Below, piece after piece: positions 22,473 to 31,688 of a stretch of DNA of 64,000 nucleotides. The stretch comes from Clytia hemisphaerica (lineage: Eukaryota; Cnidaria; Hydrozoa; Leptothecata; Clytiidae), in contig CACVBU010000185.1 of NCBI GenBank assembly GCA_902728285.1, positions 1,358,845 through 1,422,844 of the forward strand, in the 5' to 3' direction. Numbering within the stretch: the stretch's first letter is position 1; each line of letters begins with the position of its first letter. The translations under genes and the position numbers were made by a program. A model generated the notes under the pieces. It did no database searches, was not told the origin of the DNA, and was given only the letters and a program-made list of their open reading frames with translations.

Positions 22473-25400
22473 TCAGCAGATCTCGATGTATCGCTGTCTG
22501 GTTTTTCTAATCCTTTTTGACCTTTTTGGTTGTATTTCTTCCCTTGCCTCCTCCTGCGGGAGGATGGGAACATTATTTGGAAGGTCGACCGGAATGTCAA
22601 ACTGTTGCTGTGGGAGTATTTCTGTATCTTCACTGTCTTCTTCAATGAGATTTCTAGCAAGTTCCTCAGCGTTGTGGGTAATTGATGGTAGTTCGTCTTG
22701 TTGCTTCTTTTCGGATATTGTAGGCTCGTAGTGATTACACTTTTTGACATCATCGAGATGCCGCAACAGAACTCGGTTGGAATCTAATTCACTTAACAGA
22801 ACGTTTTTCTTTTCTTTATTCAATTCACAAACCAGGAATGGAGATGGTAGAAAAATCGGGTCAAACTTCGACCTCCTCGTCCAGTCTCTCACAAGAACTA
22901 GGTCTCCAGGGGTGATGTTTGACTCAATTCTGTATTTGGATGTATTGGTAGCATCCTGTCGAATTTGTTTTTTTCTTTTATCCATCCCCCTCGCCTCAAT
23001 TATCTCTTCTATACTTGATGGTTTCCGAGGAAACTTATCCTTTAAACCATCTCTAAAAAGTATGTTGGCAGGTGGTAACCCTGTTGCTGGGTGTGGGGTC
23101 TGACGGTAGGTCTTCATTGCTTCCCTTAGAGCCTCAGCCTCATTTTTGGTCGTGCGGTTATTAATTTTCATGGTTTTCCCAATCGTTTTCATGAACGTCT
23201 CCGCCGGATTTTGGCTTGGGAAATGGGGTGAAGAGAATCTTGTGTTTGTCCCATGACTATCAGTGAAGGCCTTCATTTTTTTGCTGTTGAAGGGAGGCCC
23301 ATTGTCCGAGATTTGGGTTTCTGGGTAGCCATACTCGTCGTATATTTCTCCTAGCGCTGGAATAACCTTATCAGCTTTTGTGGACGAAACTAGTTTGGCA
23401 GCAGGGTATCTAGACCCTATATCCTGTACAATCACTACATGCTTTGATGATGGCATTGGGCCGAACAGGTCCACAGCTACGGTCTCCCAGCATCGCTCAG
23501 GCACTTTATGGCCAGTTATAGGCTCTTTTGTTTTCTTGTCGACAAATATGGCACATTCATTGCATTCGGAGACGAAACTTTTAACTTTGTTGAACATATC
23601 ATGAAAGAAAAAGTGAAATCTAAGTCTTCGTTCAATTCCGCTTCGACCGGGATGCGAACCTCTATGTGCAAGACTAATGGCCAGATCGTGTAACGATTTT
23701 GGCAGAACGATTCGATCTTCTTTGAAGATGATGCCATTTGCAACGATGGTCAGTTCTTCGAGTATGGAGTTGAATCTCTTAACCTCCCTTGAAACCCCGT
23801 CTGGAATTTTGGAATATCCCTTCCTGAGATATTCTTGTATTTTACTCAGTGTCTCGTCTTTGCTTGTTTCCTTTGCAATTTTTGCTAAGGTGATTTGGTC
23901 AGTTATTGGCGTTGTGTGAAGCGCATAGAGAAGGTTGTTTAGTTCGTTGCATTCCCTCCTTTGTTCAGTAGGTAAACTGGATAATTCTTTTGCGTGTCTA
24001 CTCATGTAGTCCACCTGATTAAGCGAGCCTTTTTGGTATTCGACGATGAAAGGGATGTCTTGATGGTTCAGTTTTATTCTTCTGGTCCTAATTGAGCCAT
24101 TGCGACGACCATTGAATATGTGCACCAAAGGTTTATGGTCTGTGACCACCTTGATGAGAGTGGGCGAGCCCACAACATATTCTCTGAAGCGCCTTAGCCC
24201 AAAATCGAGGCTGGCAGCCTCCAAATCGAGCTGTGGACAGTGCTTCTCTGAGACACTGGTAGTTCTTGATGCCAGAGCAACTGGCCTGGCTTCATTTAAT
24301 GAAGGACCTTGCGCCAATATGGCACCCAGTCCTGTCCTGTGCCCATCAACTATGATGTACGTTCTAGTCCCTGGATTGAAATAGCGCAGCAAGACGTCTT
24401 CGCGAAATGATTTTATTAGTGCATAAAAGGCATCATTATGTTTCTTCTCCCATTTAAACCGCACCCCTTTCTTTGTTAGTTCCCTTAAGATTGAAGCCTT
24501 CTGAGCAAATCCCTCGATGAAGTCAGCATTGCTTTGCATCATGCAAATGAAGCTGACTAACTCCTCTTTGTTTGCAGGAATGGTCAAGTGATTGAGTGCT
24601 TCAACTTTCTCGGGATCAGGGCGTATGCCATCGGCGGATATTATCATACCCCAAAATTTTATTTGTTTGGCTCCAAATTTACATTTCTCTTTATTTAATG
24701 TTAGGCCTTTGTCTTGTAGAATGGAGAGTGCCTTTTCAACTATTTTCACATGTGATGTTTCATCATCAGTGGCAACAATTATGTCGTCATGGATCACGTG
24801 TACCTCAGGAAGATTAGCAAACAAGGGTTGAAGGGCTGCATTTAGTTCACCTTGTGAGGGCTTTAAACCCATGACCAGCCTTTTGTATCGATACAGCTTA
24901 CCATTCATGTGGAAAACTGTTAAATTTCGGGCTTCTTCTGCTATTTCAAGCTGCCAGAATGCTGATTTTAAGTCAAGCTTGGAAAATACTTTTTTTCCTG
25001 ATAGTTGTGCTTTTATATCCTCTGATCTTGGGATCGGGTAGTTTGATGATAGCAAGGCTTTATTCACATTTTTCGCATCAAGTGTGATCCGAATATTTCC
25101 ATCATCTTTTGGTGCTATGACCATATTAGAAATCCATGGGGTCTGTTGACCAACTGGAAGCTCCTCAATCACATCCTGCTTTATCATGTCGGTGACGGCT
25201 TCTTCTATGCGACTCTTCAAGTGGTAAGGGATACGCCTTGGAGGCTCTGCCACTGGTTTAACAGAATCATTATGTTGGAGCTTTACAGTATAATTCCTTA
25301 ACTTACCAATTCTTTTGAACAATGGTGTTTTGGAAGCAATGATTTCTTGAAGATGTTCTTTCAGTGTACTATCTTTGAGCTCAATCATCCTGACTGGCAT

Positions 25401-26825
25401 TAGCACCTCTGGAGTGCGATTGAATTTGACAATGTTCAATTGGCTTGCTTTGGTACCAGAAAGGACGGACTCGCATGGCTCCTTTATAACGTACCATTGA
25501 ACTGGGACAGTTCTATCGCCAAATGATACACTGCACATGCTTACTCCGATGGCTGGAATGGATTGACTTTTATACGGCTTAATCTTCAAATTTGTATCAC
25601 ACATCCTCTCTGCAATGTTCCATTTCTTGGCTGTATCTAGGCTGCACACCGATATTCCTGCGCCAGTGTCTGCTAGTACCATGTCCAGATGATTGTTGAT
25701 TAGTACCTCTGTTCTGAAGTCCTCGTTGTTTCCTTTTGGGTGGGTGATCTTAAAGAGATTGACATTGTATACTGATGTGTTTTCATCCTCTGTTGGTTCT
25801 GATTCCTGCATTTCGTTCACCGCATTTTTCTCATTGTGCTTGCTTTTGCAGACCTTTGAATAATGGCCCATTTTATCACATTTGCTACAAATAGATGTCT
25901 TTGCAGGACATGCTCTTGCATGTGTGATGATATCTTGTCTCTTCCCGGTTATTCCACAGAAGAAACATGCTGTTGGTTTGTTTTTGTTTGGGGCCTGTGT
26001 CTGTGATGGTGTCTTCGGATTATGCGGGTTTTTTCTGGAGTATTTCCCATATAGCCTATTGATGCTTCCTTCGCCTGCAATTTCCGATGCTCCGTGGACT
26101 GCGCTTTCGAGACGCATTCCTTCTCTTCGGAGTGAGTTTAGATCCCATGAGTTTTTCAGTGCCTCCTCTCTAATTTCTCCATTCAGTGTACCAATTATGA
26201 TTTGATCACGGACTGCGGTTGTTGCACCTGTACAATTTGCATTCTCACATTGGAATTGGCAATGGTTACTTTCTTTTTCAACGCGATTGCAGAAAGCAAT
26301 GAAGGCTTCATCCTTAACTTGGTGTAAGGACCGGAATTGAAAATGCTTGAGGGTCAGGTTTTCTGTTGGTTTGTAATAGGCATGCATAGCTTCTTTAAAT
26401 TGTGTCCATGTGGCTTCCTTTCTTGCCTTTTCTACTGGCGAGGCCATCGTCCAGTCGTTTACAAGGCGTCGTGAGGAATATATTCCAAGAAATTTTGCCA
26501 CCATGTCTTTTGCCTTCCATTGATCGATGATTGCATCGTATTCTTCAATGTTGGGATTCCTGTTGTCGTTTCCCAGTTTCCACCTCTGCAATGCCGAATC
26601 TAATGACACTTTAGGCGGGTCCGGATACATTGCCGCATACCGCAATTCATAATCAAAGGTGAATTCCGTGAATGCCTTGAGCGTGTCATCCGGATGGCAG
26701 TCAGGGTCAAAGTAGAGTTGCGTTGTGTTTGAATTCATATTTACAGACCTGGCTCCTTGGCCAGGTGGTTCACCAGCCGTTGAAAGCTGAGTCAACAGAC
26801 CTGATACTCGGACCAGGTGGTTCAC
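22473..26825 (-). CDS. Gag-Pol polyprotein of the Ty3/Gypsy element
   Basis: One frame of 1450 codons. The likely start is the ATG at about 26738, because the first 29 codons of the longest frame are translated leader repeats. The Gag part (about 250 residues) ends in a CCHC zinc knuckle, CSKCDKMGHYSKVC. The aspartic protease active site is DTGAGIS. The reverse transcriptase has LDLKSAFWQLEI and V-I-H-D-D in place of the usual Y-x-D-D, with both catalytic Asp kept. RNase H follows (DGHRTGLGAIL). The integrase has an HHCC zinc region (H-x-G-S-H near AHRGSHPGRSG, then C-x2-C) and the D,D-35-E core (AVDLFG, SDNGPPFNS, PSQNPAETF). No stop or frameshift is visible. The protein would cut itself into particle, protease, RT-RNase H and integrase. 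Gag and Pol share one frame without a recoding site. Confidence 0.92.
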   Translation of the reverse strand: MNHLVRVSGLLTQLSTAGEPPGQGARSVNMNSNTTQLYFDPDCHPDDTLKAFTEFTFDYELRYAAMYPDPPKVSLDSALQRWKLGNDNRNPNIEEYDAIIDQWKAKDMVAKFLGIYSSRRLVNDWTMASPVEKARKEATWTQFKEAMHAYYKPTENLTLKHFQFRSLHQVKDEAFIAFCNRVEKESNHCQFQCENANCTGATTAVRDQIIIGTLNGEIREEALKNSWDLNSLRREGMRLESAVHGASEIAGEGSINRLYGKYSRKNPHNPKTPSQTQAPNKNKPTACFFCGITGKRQDIITHARACPAKTSICSKCDKMGHYSKVCKSKHNEKNAVNEMQESEPTEDENTSVYNVNLFKITHPKGNNEDFRTEVLINNHLDMVLADTGAGISVCSLDTAKKWNIAERMCDTNLKIKPYKSQSIPAIGVSMCSVSFGDRTVPVQWYVIKEPCESVLSGTKASQLNIVKFNRTPEVLMPVRMIELKDSTLKEHLQEIIASKTPLFKRIGKLRNYTVKLQHNDSVKPVAEPPRRIPYHLKSRIEEAVTDMIKQDVIEELPVGQQTPWISNMVIAPKDDGNIRITLDAKNVNKALLSSNYPIPRSEDIKAQLSGKKVFSKLDLKSAFWQLEIAEEARNLTVFHMNGKLYRYKRLVMGLKPSQGELNAALQPLFANLPEVHVIHDDIIVATDDETSHVKIVEKALSILQDKGLTLNKEKCKFGAKQIKFWGMIISADGIRPDPEKVEALNHLTIPANKEELVSFICMMQSNADFIEGFAQKASILRELTKKGVRFKWEKKHNDAFYALIKSFREDVLLRYFNPGTRTYIIVDGHRTGLGAILAQGPSLNEARPVALASRTTSVSEKHCPQLDLEAASLDFGLRRFREYVVGSPTLIKVVTDHKPLVHIFNGRRNGSIRTRRIKLNHQDIPFIVEYQKGSLNQVDYMSRHAKELSSLPTEQRRECNELNNLLYALHTTPITDQITLAKIAKETSKDETLSKIQEYLRKGYSKIPDGVSREVKRFNSILEELTIVANGIIFKEDRIVLPKSLHDLAISLAHRGSHPGRSGIERRLRFHFFFHDMFNKVKSFVSECNECAIFVDKKTKEPITGHKVPERCWETVAVDLFGPMPSSKHVVIVQDIGSRYPAAKLVSSTKADKVIPALGEIYDEYGYPETQISDNGPPFNSKKMKAFTDSHGTNTRFSSPHFPSQNPAETFMKTIGKTMKINNRTTKNEAEALREAMKTYRQTPHPATGLPPANILFRDGLKDKFPRKPSSIEEIIEARGMDKRKKQIRQDATNTSKYRIESNITPGDLVLVRDWTRRSKFDPIFLPSPFLVCELNKEKKNVLLSELDSNRVLLRHLDDVKKCNHYEPTISEKKQQDELPSITHNAEELARNLIEEDSEDTEILPQQQFDIPVDLPNNVPILPQEEAREEIQPKRSKRIRKTRQRYIEIC

Positions 26826-26954
26826 CAGTTGGTGAAAGCTGTATCCCCAGATCTAGTGCGCTGACCAGGTGGTTCAACGGACAGGTGAAAGCTGTATATG
26901 AATGCTACAGACCAAACGTTTGCCTGGTAGTTCACCAGTTGGTGAAGACTGTAG
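26757..26954 (-). repeat. Four leader repeats with hairpin potential in the LTR element
   Basis: Copies of a roughly 32-bp unit lie at 26759-26789, 26812-26844, 26863-26897 and 26921-26954, spaced 51-58 bases. Two copies contain the palindrome TTCACCAGTTGGTGAA; the other two are diverged versions. They sit between the primer-binding site and Gag. Confidence 0.7.
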
Positions 26955-27107
26955 ATTGAATTGACTTACCGCTTGGGTTGTGGAGTATTCCTGTTGGCAA
27001 ATCTCTGCGATCAGCGATTAATAATTAATAAGATGACTTACCAGATTGTAGGTCTGCTGCTTACGAACCGGATAGGGATCGACTTGTTTGCATCAACTGA
27101 ATGATCA

Positions 27108-27124
27108 CTTTATCTTCGTTGCCA
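27108..27124 (-). promoter_or_regulatory. Candidate tRNA primer-binding site
   Basis: On the minus strand the 5' LTR is directly followed by TGGCAACGAAGATAAAG (its T is the last LTR base). The leading TGG would pair with the CCA end of a tRNA, the usual arrangement. Which tRNA is not clear from the sequence. Confidence 0.4.
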
Positions 27125-27221
27125 AGAATAATATGTCAATATTGTGTTTTAGTTTAGTATTATTTATTGACCCTGACTGAAAATAAATAGAATAGGATAG
27201 AAAATTAGACAAAATACATCA
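27124..27221 (-). repeat. 5' LTR
   Basis: 98 bp, partner of 21874-21971; the CCATA duplication follows at 27222-27226. Promoter and polyadenylation signals would lie here. An AATAAA-type motif is present on the minus strand (GGTCAATAAATAATAC). Confidence 0.9.
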
Positions 27222-27226
27222 CCATA

Positions 27227-28367
27227 TTAATTCAGTCCCGAATTGTTGTGCATGTCAAACCATGCGATTTTAATTTACTTAGAAAAATGGACAAAAATTT
27301 AATTTCACTCAGTGTCTTGTGCGTCCCTTCATGTCAGTGTCTTTTGTGTCTTTCATTTCAGTCTTTTGTGTCTTTCATTTCAGTCTTTTGTTTTGGTCTC
27401 ACGTCATTTCTTTATTCAATGTCTCCTGACAATTAATTTTACGCAGTCAATTTAAGTTCTTTTGTATCATTTTTGTCATATAATTAGTTTATTCACACTT
27501 AGGCAATTATCTAGTATTTTCAATTTTTATTCAAGTACGCGTATTTTTCTCTCGATTTTCATGAATCATTAATCAAGCTATGAGAAGCTTTGTGTGTGGT
27601 TGCATCAATATGGAGTTTTAGACTTAGTCAGTTTTTGGTCTAAACTTTAATCAAATTCTATCAACTTCTCAACTTTTGTGCACAGTTTTTCACAGTTTCA
27701 ACATACTGGCTACCTGGTATGTTGTTTTCTGCCTTTTTCTGTTCTTTCTGCTCATCAGCACATTTGGCTCAGGTGTCTGGACTTAGATTATTTTTAATAA
27801 ATTTCAGTTAGATTTAATTTTGCTATATTTCATGATATTTCTTGTGCGATTTTCACGATACTTTTAAGGTCGTTTTCTATCAATTTTCTCAAGATTTAAG
27901 TCAATTTCTGTTCAATTTTCTCGTATATTTTTCGTTTAATATTTCGTCACTTAGTTTTGTCATTACTTTTAATTTTCAGTTTGAACAATCGTATTATTCA
28001 CTTCAATCGAAGTTCCAAACTTTGTCAGTTTATTTCCGTGCACAACACGAATCTAGCCACACATTTAACACGTTCGCGACAGTCCCGAATCCAACCTTTT
28101 TGTTTTCAAAATCGGGACCGTCCCGAATACAACCTTTTCATTAGGAAATACGGGAAAGTTCCTTAAACTGCCGAAACCAAGATTTTTTGTATAAAAATTC
28201 AGATATACACGACTAAATGCAACCACATAAATATTAGTTGACGTAATCTTGTACTTTCCGATTTTAAAACATAAACAGAACAATAATATAAATATTTCAA
28301 AATAAAACTACTGAATATAATAATATAGCATCTAGAGTATAAAAATAGATCTTCTGTATTCATCCTT
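27227..28367. other. T-rich non-coding stretch
   Basis: 27330-27400 contains a short direct repeat (TGTGTCTTTCATTTCAGTC twice). 28075-28165 contains the GTCCCGAATCCAACCTTTT motif in two variants, the same motif that is tandemly amplified at 56390-57350. No gene supported. Confidence 0.45.
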
Positions 28368-29131
28368 TCAATGTAGTAAAGCTTCTTGGCAAATGTCTCT
28401 GGGCTTTCCGCTGAAGTAAAACTGTCTCTTATGATTAAGTGAGTAGTAAAACCATTTGTATTTGTTCTTTTCCATCCCATGAAACAAATCCAGTATTTGC
28501 CTTTTCCTTGCAGTTATTGTCGAGGTTTGCTTTTTCACCGAGTGCAAAGAAGACAAAATCCACTCAGCGCAAACGATCGGTGATACGTCATTACCCAAAA
28601 TAAGTACTAGTAATTGTGTTAACATCCACACGGTATATTAAATTAATCGATTAGGTAATTATCGAGCAGGCACATCTGTATTTGTACAGGAAAATTCTGA
28701 AGATCATTATAATCTAATCTGACATCCCAATCCCCATGAAAACTAAACAGCATAACTTCTTTGCATTAAGGATGATGAAGCAGACAAATATTTTGATGGG
28801 AGTACAAGTAAAAACTAGGACAAAAAAAGTTTCACTCACCTAGTAAAAACCAAAACAGTTTTGCTACATCGCCATGACCCAGTGGTTTCTTGAAAAATAG
28901 TAGCCTATAAGAAGACGGCCACGTATTGACATGAGGCAATAAGTCATTGCTTATTACACGAATCATGCCCAATCTCCACTCATTCACCTGAAACGTCAAC
29001 ATATTTTGAACTTTGTAGGTGAAACCATTGAGCTTTTCTTCGGTTATGCAATCATAGAAGTTGAGGCGTTCCATGCTGAATGTAGTTTCCGAAATGTAAA
29101 GTACAGCACACGTGGAAAAAAAACAATGCAT
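28368..29131 (-). CDS. Two-exon protein of unknown function
   Basis: Exon 1 is open from ATG 29131 to 28840, where a strong donor (CTAG|GTGAGT) follows. Exon 2 begins after an AG at 28607 and runs from 28606 to a TGA at 28368-28370. Phase fits (G joins TA). The joined product is about 177 residues. It has aromatic-rich segments (KLFWFLL, KWFYYSL), a C-terminal basic helix, and no recognised domain. It is divergent from the Merlin transposase gene to its right, with about 120 bases between them. The first in-frame part could also start downstream of the possible acceptor at 28988. It may be a host gene or a second gene of the same mobile element. Confidence 0.4.
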
Positions 29132-29251
29132 TTATATACCATCGTGCATTTCAAATGGAAAGGTGCCGAATTTGAAAAGGGTCTGGGGTCACATCAGAGA
29201 CATAAATAAAAAGGGCATAACATGGGGGAGAAAAAAAGGTAGAGGAAGGTC

Positions 29252-29593
29252 GTGGGAGCTTTTAGAAACAAACATGATAGAAAGAACGTTGTTGAATCAG
29301 TGGAATTCAGAGACTTAGTTAATCCTTATAATTTTTACAACTTGATGCAAGATGATAAATTCAACGATTGGATGCGTAATAAAGGGTTGCTACCTAAAGG
29401 CCGTTGGTGCGAAAATTGTGACGGATGGCGCTCCCCTAAGAAGTGGGTGAGAAATATATCAGGTGAAACTTTCCGATGTAAAAAAAACAAGAACCATGAA
29501 TTTCCCACAAGAAAATATTCTTTCTTGGACAACGCCAAATATACGACACAAGACATTATGTCATATATATTAGAATTTTCACTTGGATCTGCC

Positions 29594-29626
<33 letters not shown>

Positions 29627-31012
29627 TATACAAGTTCAAGGCACACGAGGGCCTCTGAGAACCGGGTCTTGATTACAATTGTCTTGTCTCGAATCTTTTC
29701 GGATGTTTTTTCCAAGCTTCGTTGAGTCTTTCTTTAAAGATTTTGACAGTCTTTGCCTCTACAACGTATCTTGGTAATCTATTCCAGTTTGGTATACTCC
29801 TGTAAAAGAACGAGTTGGTTTGTGCGCCTCGGAATCCATCTTTACCAAAATTTGGTATCAGCTCATCATTGTGTCTCCTGTTCGGACGTGTTCGAGTCGA
29901 TAATTTACTTGGAAGAGTATTTTTATCGTAGTAGTGGAGATGTTTGTATACTTGGACCATATCACAAAAGAGTCTCCTGAATTCATGCCATGAAACGAGG
30001 TTCGTACGTGTGTGGCATTACCTATGGTAAAACATCTGTAGACTACAGTAAACACATCAGGCAGATATTCATGCAATATGTATCAACAGTGCAATACACC
30101 ACAAAATTTAGAGGCATTATCGAGATCGACGAGAGTTTGTTTTGAAGAAAGGTAAAAGACCATCGAGGCAATGATAGAAACCCTAAGGTGTGGGTGATTG
30201 GTAAGTTATCATTTATAACAAATTGACATTGTCCGCAAGAAGTTTGTCTAAATGTTTTCTTTTCTATTTAATTTTTGTAGCGGCTAGCTGAATTAAGGAA
30301 AAAAATGACGTTACATTCACAACATCCAAACTTTGTTTTATAGGAATGGTTGAGCGTGAGTCCAACAGAATCATGTTGTACCCCGTCAAAGATCGTGAGG
30401 AAAAAACCCTTGTGCCACTGATCAAGCGCCATTGTGAGGAGAACTCGATAATTTATTCTGATGGATGGCCAGCGTTCCAAAACCTCAATGACCACGGTTA
30501 TAGCCATTTTTCTGTTGTACACAAAGAGGGCTTTACCGCCACTTACAAAAACGATAACACGGGAGAAGAAGTGACTGTAAACACAAACAAAATTGAAGGT
30601 GCTTGGGACCATGCAAAAAATCATTTCCGAAAAATTTACGGTGCCAGTGCCAGAACTTTTTAGTAAGTATATGTTTTATCCAAAACAAAACCAAGGTTTA
30701 GGGAATGAATAATGAAGACACAGTAGAGAGAGAGTAATGATTATATTTCCTACTCCTACGTAATGTCATCAGGTTTCGTGGTTATTTTAATATTTTGCTA
30801 CAAAGGCTATTAATTACTTTAGCGGTCATCTTTGCGAAATCATATGGCGTAACCATCATGCTGGCAAGAACGTTGTAGCAGAATTACTAAATCGAATAGT
30901 TGAAATTTACGATGTGGAAGAAATGGTAACCAAATTCACATATGAAAACACGTTTCAAGATTTGTTTCAAGACATAGATGATGACAACGATTCTTTTTAT
31001 ATAGTCCAGTAA
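29252..31012 (+). pseudogene. Merlin-type (IS1016/ISXO2-like) transposase with introns, interrupted by a LINE scrap
   Basis: The N-terminal part has a zinc-ribbon-like segment (WCENCDGW, then C and H further on). It is interrupted at 29596-29985 by a LINE fragment; across it the frame continues as G-S-A-M-K-R-G-S-Y. The DDE core follows: IIEIDES (first Asp, about 30125), then YSDGWPAF and NTNKIEGAWDHAKNHFR (second Asp and Glu), and HLCEIIWRNHH. Two GT-AG introns fit in phase: 30201-30343 and 30663-30822. TAA ends the gene at 31010-31012. A TGA at 30143-30145 right after the first Asp motif is a nonsense change. The true start is uncertain; the first in-frame ATG is at about 29345. Spliceosomal introns rule out bacterial contamination despite the bacterial-like transposase. 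Confidence 0.8.
29596..29985 (-). mobile_element. 5'-truncated LINE fragment in the Merlin gene
   Basis: The minus-strand frame 29960-29673 reads the conserved C-terminal tail of a LINE ORF2 (RRHNDELIP, SFFYRSIPNWNRLP, then VKIFKERLNEAW). At its 3' side lies an ATT/TAA microsatellite (29596-29625). A TGCCAT duplication flanks the insert (29590-29595 and 29986-29991). Only the last about 390 bases of the parent LINE were inserted. Confidence 0.75.
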
Positions 31013-31688
31013 AATTTAGGGTCAACCTAGAAAAAATTATTATAAAAGGTTTCTATATACCGTTGGAAAGATAATTTTATCAGCTTTCAAATGAGGGGTT
31101 AAGTCAATTTTTTTGTCATGGGGAAAAAAAGTTATGGACCAAAGAGTGAGAGGGGGTTTTCTAAGCAAAAAGCAGTGACCCATTAAAAATGTCAATTTTA
31201 AAAGGTTTTAAACAGCTAATTTTGATGGTTCCATCTGATAGAGCTTGAAGAGTAGATGTCCAAAATGGGGTCATTTGTAAAATTTGGTCAACCAGACCCT
31301 GAGAAAATAACCATAATGGCTGAAAAATCGTCATTTTTAATGCTGACGTTAGCCTGGGAATCCAAGCTCATAATTTTAGAAAAAACAAAAAATACCTCAC
31401 CTCACAAAGTTCTAAAATTATAGAGCTTGGTGCAGGTAGATTAGTCTGACACAGAATGTTATAAACAGTCTGTGTGTGAACCCTTGTTGACAGACTTTCT
31501 GAATTTTGGAAACCCAGGCAAATACACATAATCAACTTATCATAAAAACTCTTTCACAAGCTCTAAAGACTTTCAAAACTACTAAAAACCACTTAAAACA
31601 TCAACCACATGTATTTAGACTTCCGGCCAACAGCCATTTTGTTTTGAAATGAATCTATGTTTTCATTTTCATTTGTTTTCCTTGTTTT
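31013..31688. other. Non-coding stretch between Merlin gene and hAT element
   Basis: AT-rich with several homopolymer runs. No gene or clear Merlin TIR was found by eye. Confidence 0.35.

Larger units (their letters stand above)
21874..27221 (-). mobile_element. Young Ty3/Gypsy LTR retrotransposon with 98-bp LTRs
   Basis: A complete element of 5348 bp on the minus strand. Its two LTRs (21874-21971 and 27124-27221) look identical. The element is flanked by a perfect 5-bp target duplication CCATA (21869-21873 and 27222-27226). One uninterrupted Gag-Pol frame fills most of the interior. Identical LTRs and an intact frame mean a recent insertion. The LTRs are unusually short for Gypsy. On the minus strand they begin with TGATGTATTTTG. 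Between the 5' LTR and Gag is a leader with four copies of a hairpin-forming unit. Between Pol and the 3' LTR is a small extra ORF. No obvious polypurine tract precedes the 3' LTR. Confidence 0.9.

Noticed and set aside
29590-29630. ATT run as an independent microsatellite locus
   Set aside because: It is the 3' tail of the LINE fragment, placed exactly at the TGCCAT duplication.
30110-30660. Bacterial ISXO2-type insertion sequence as contamination
   Set aside because: The gene has two GT-AG introns and is surrounded by animal transposons, which fits a eukaryotic Merlin element.
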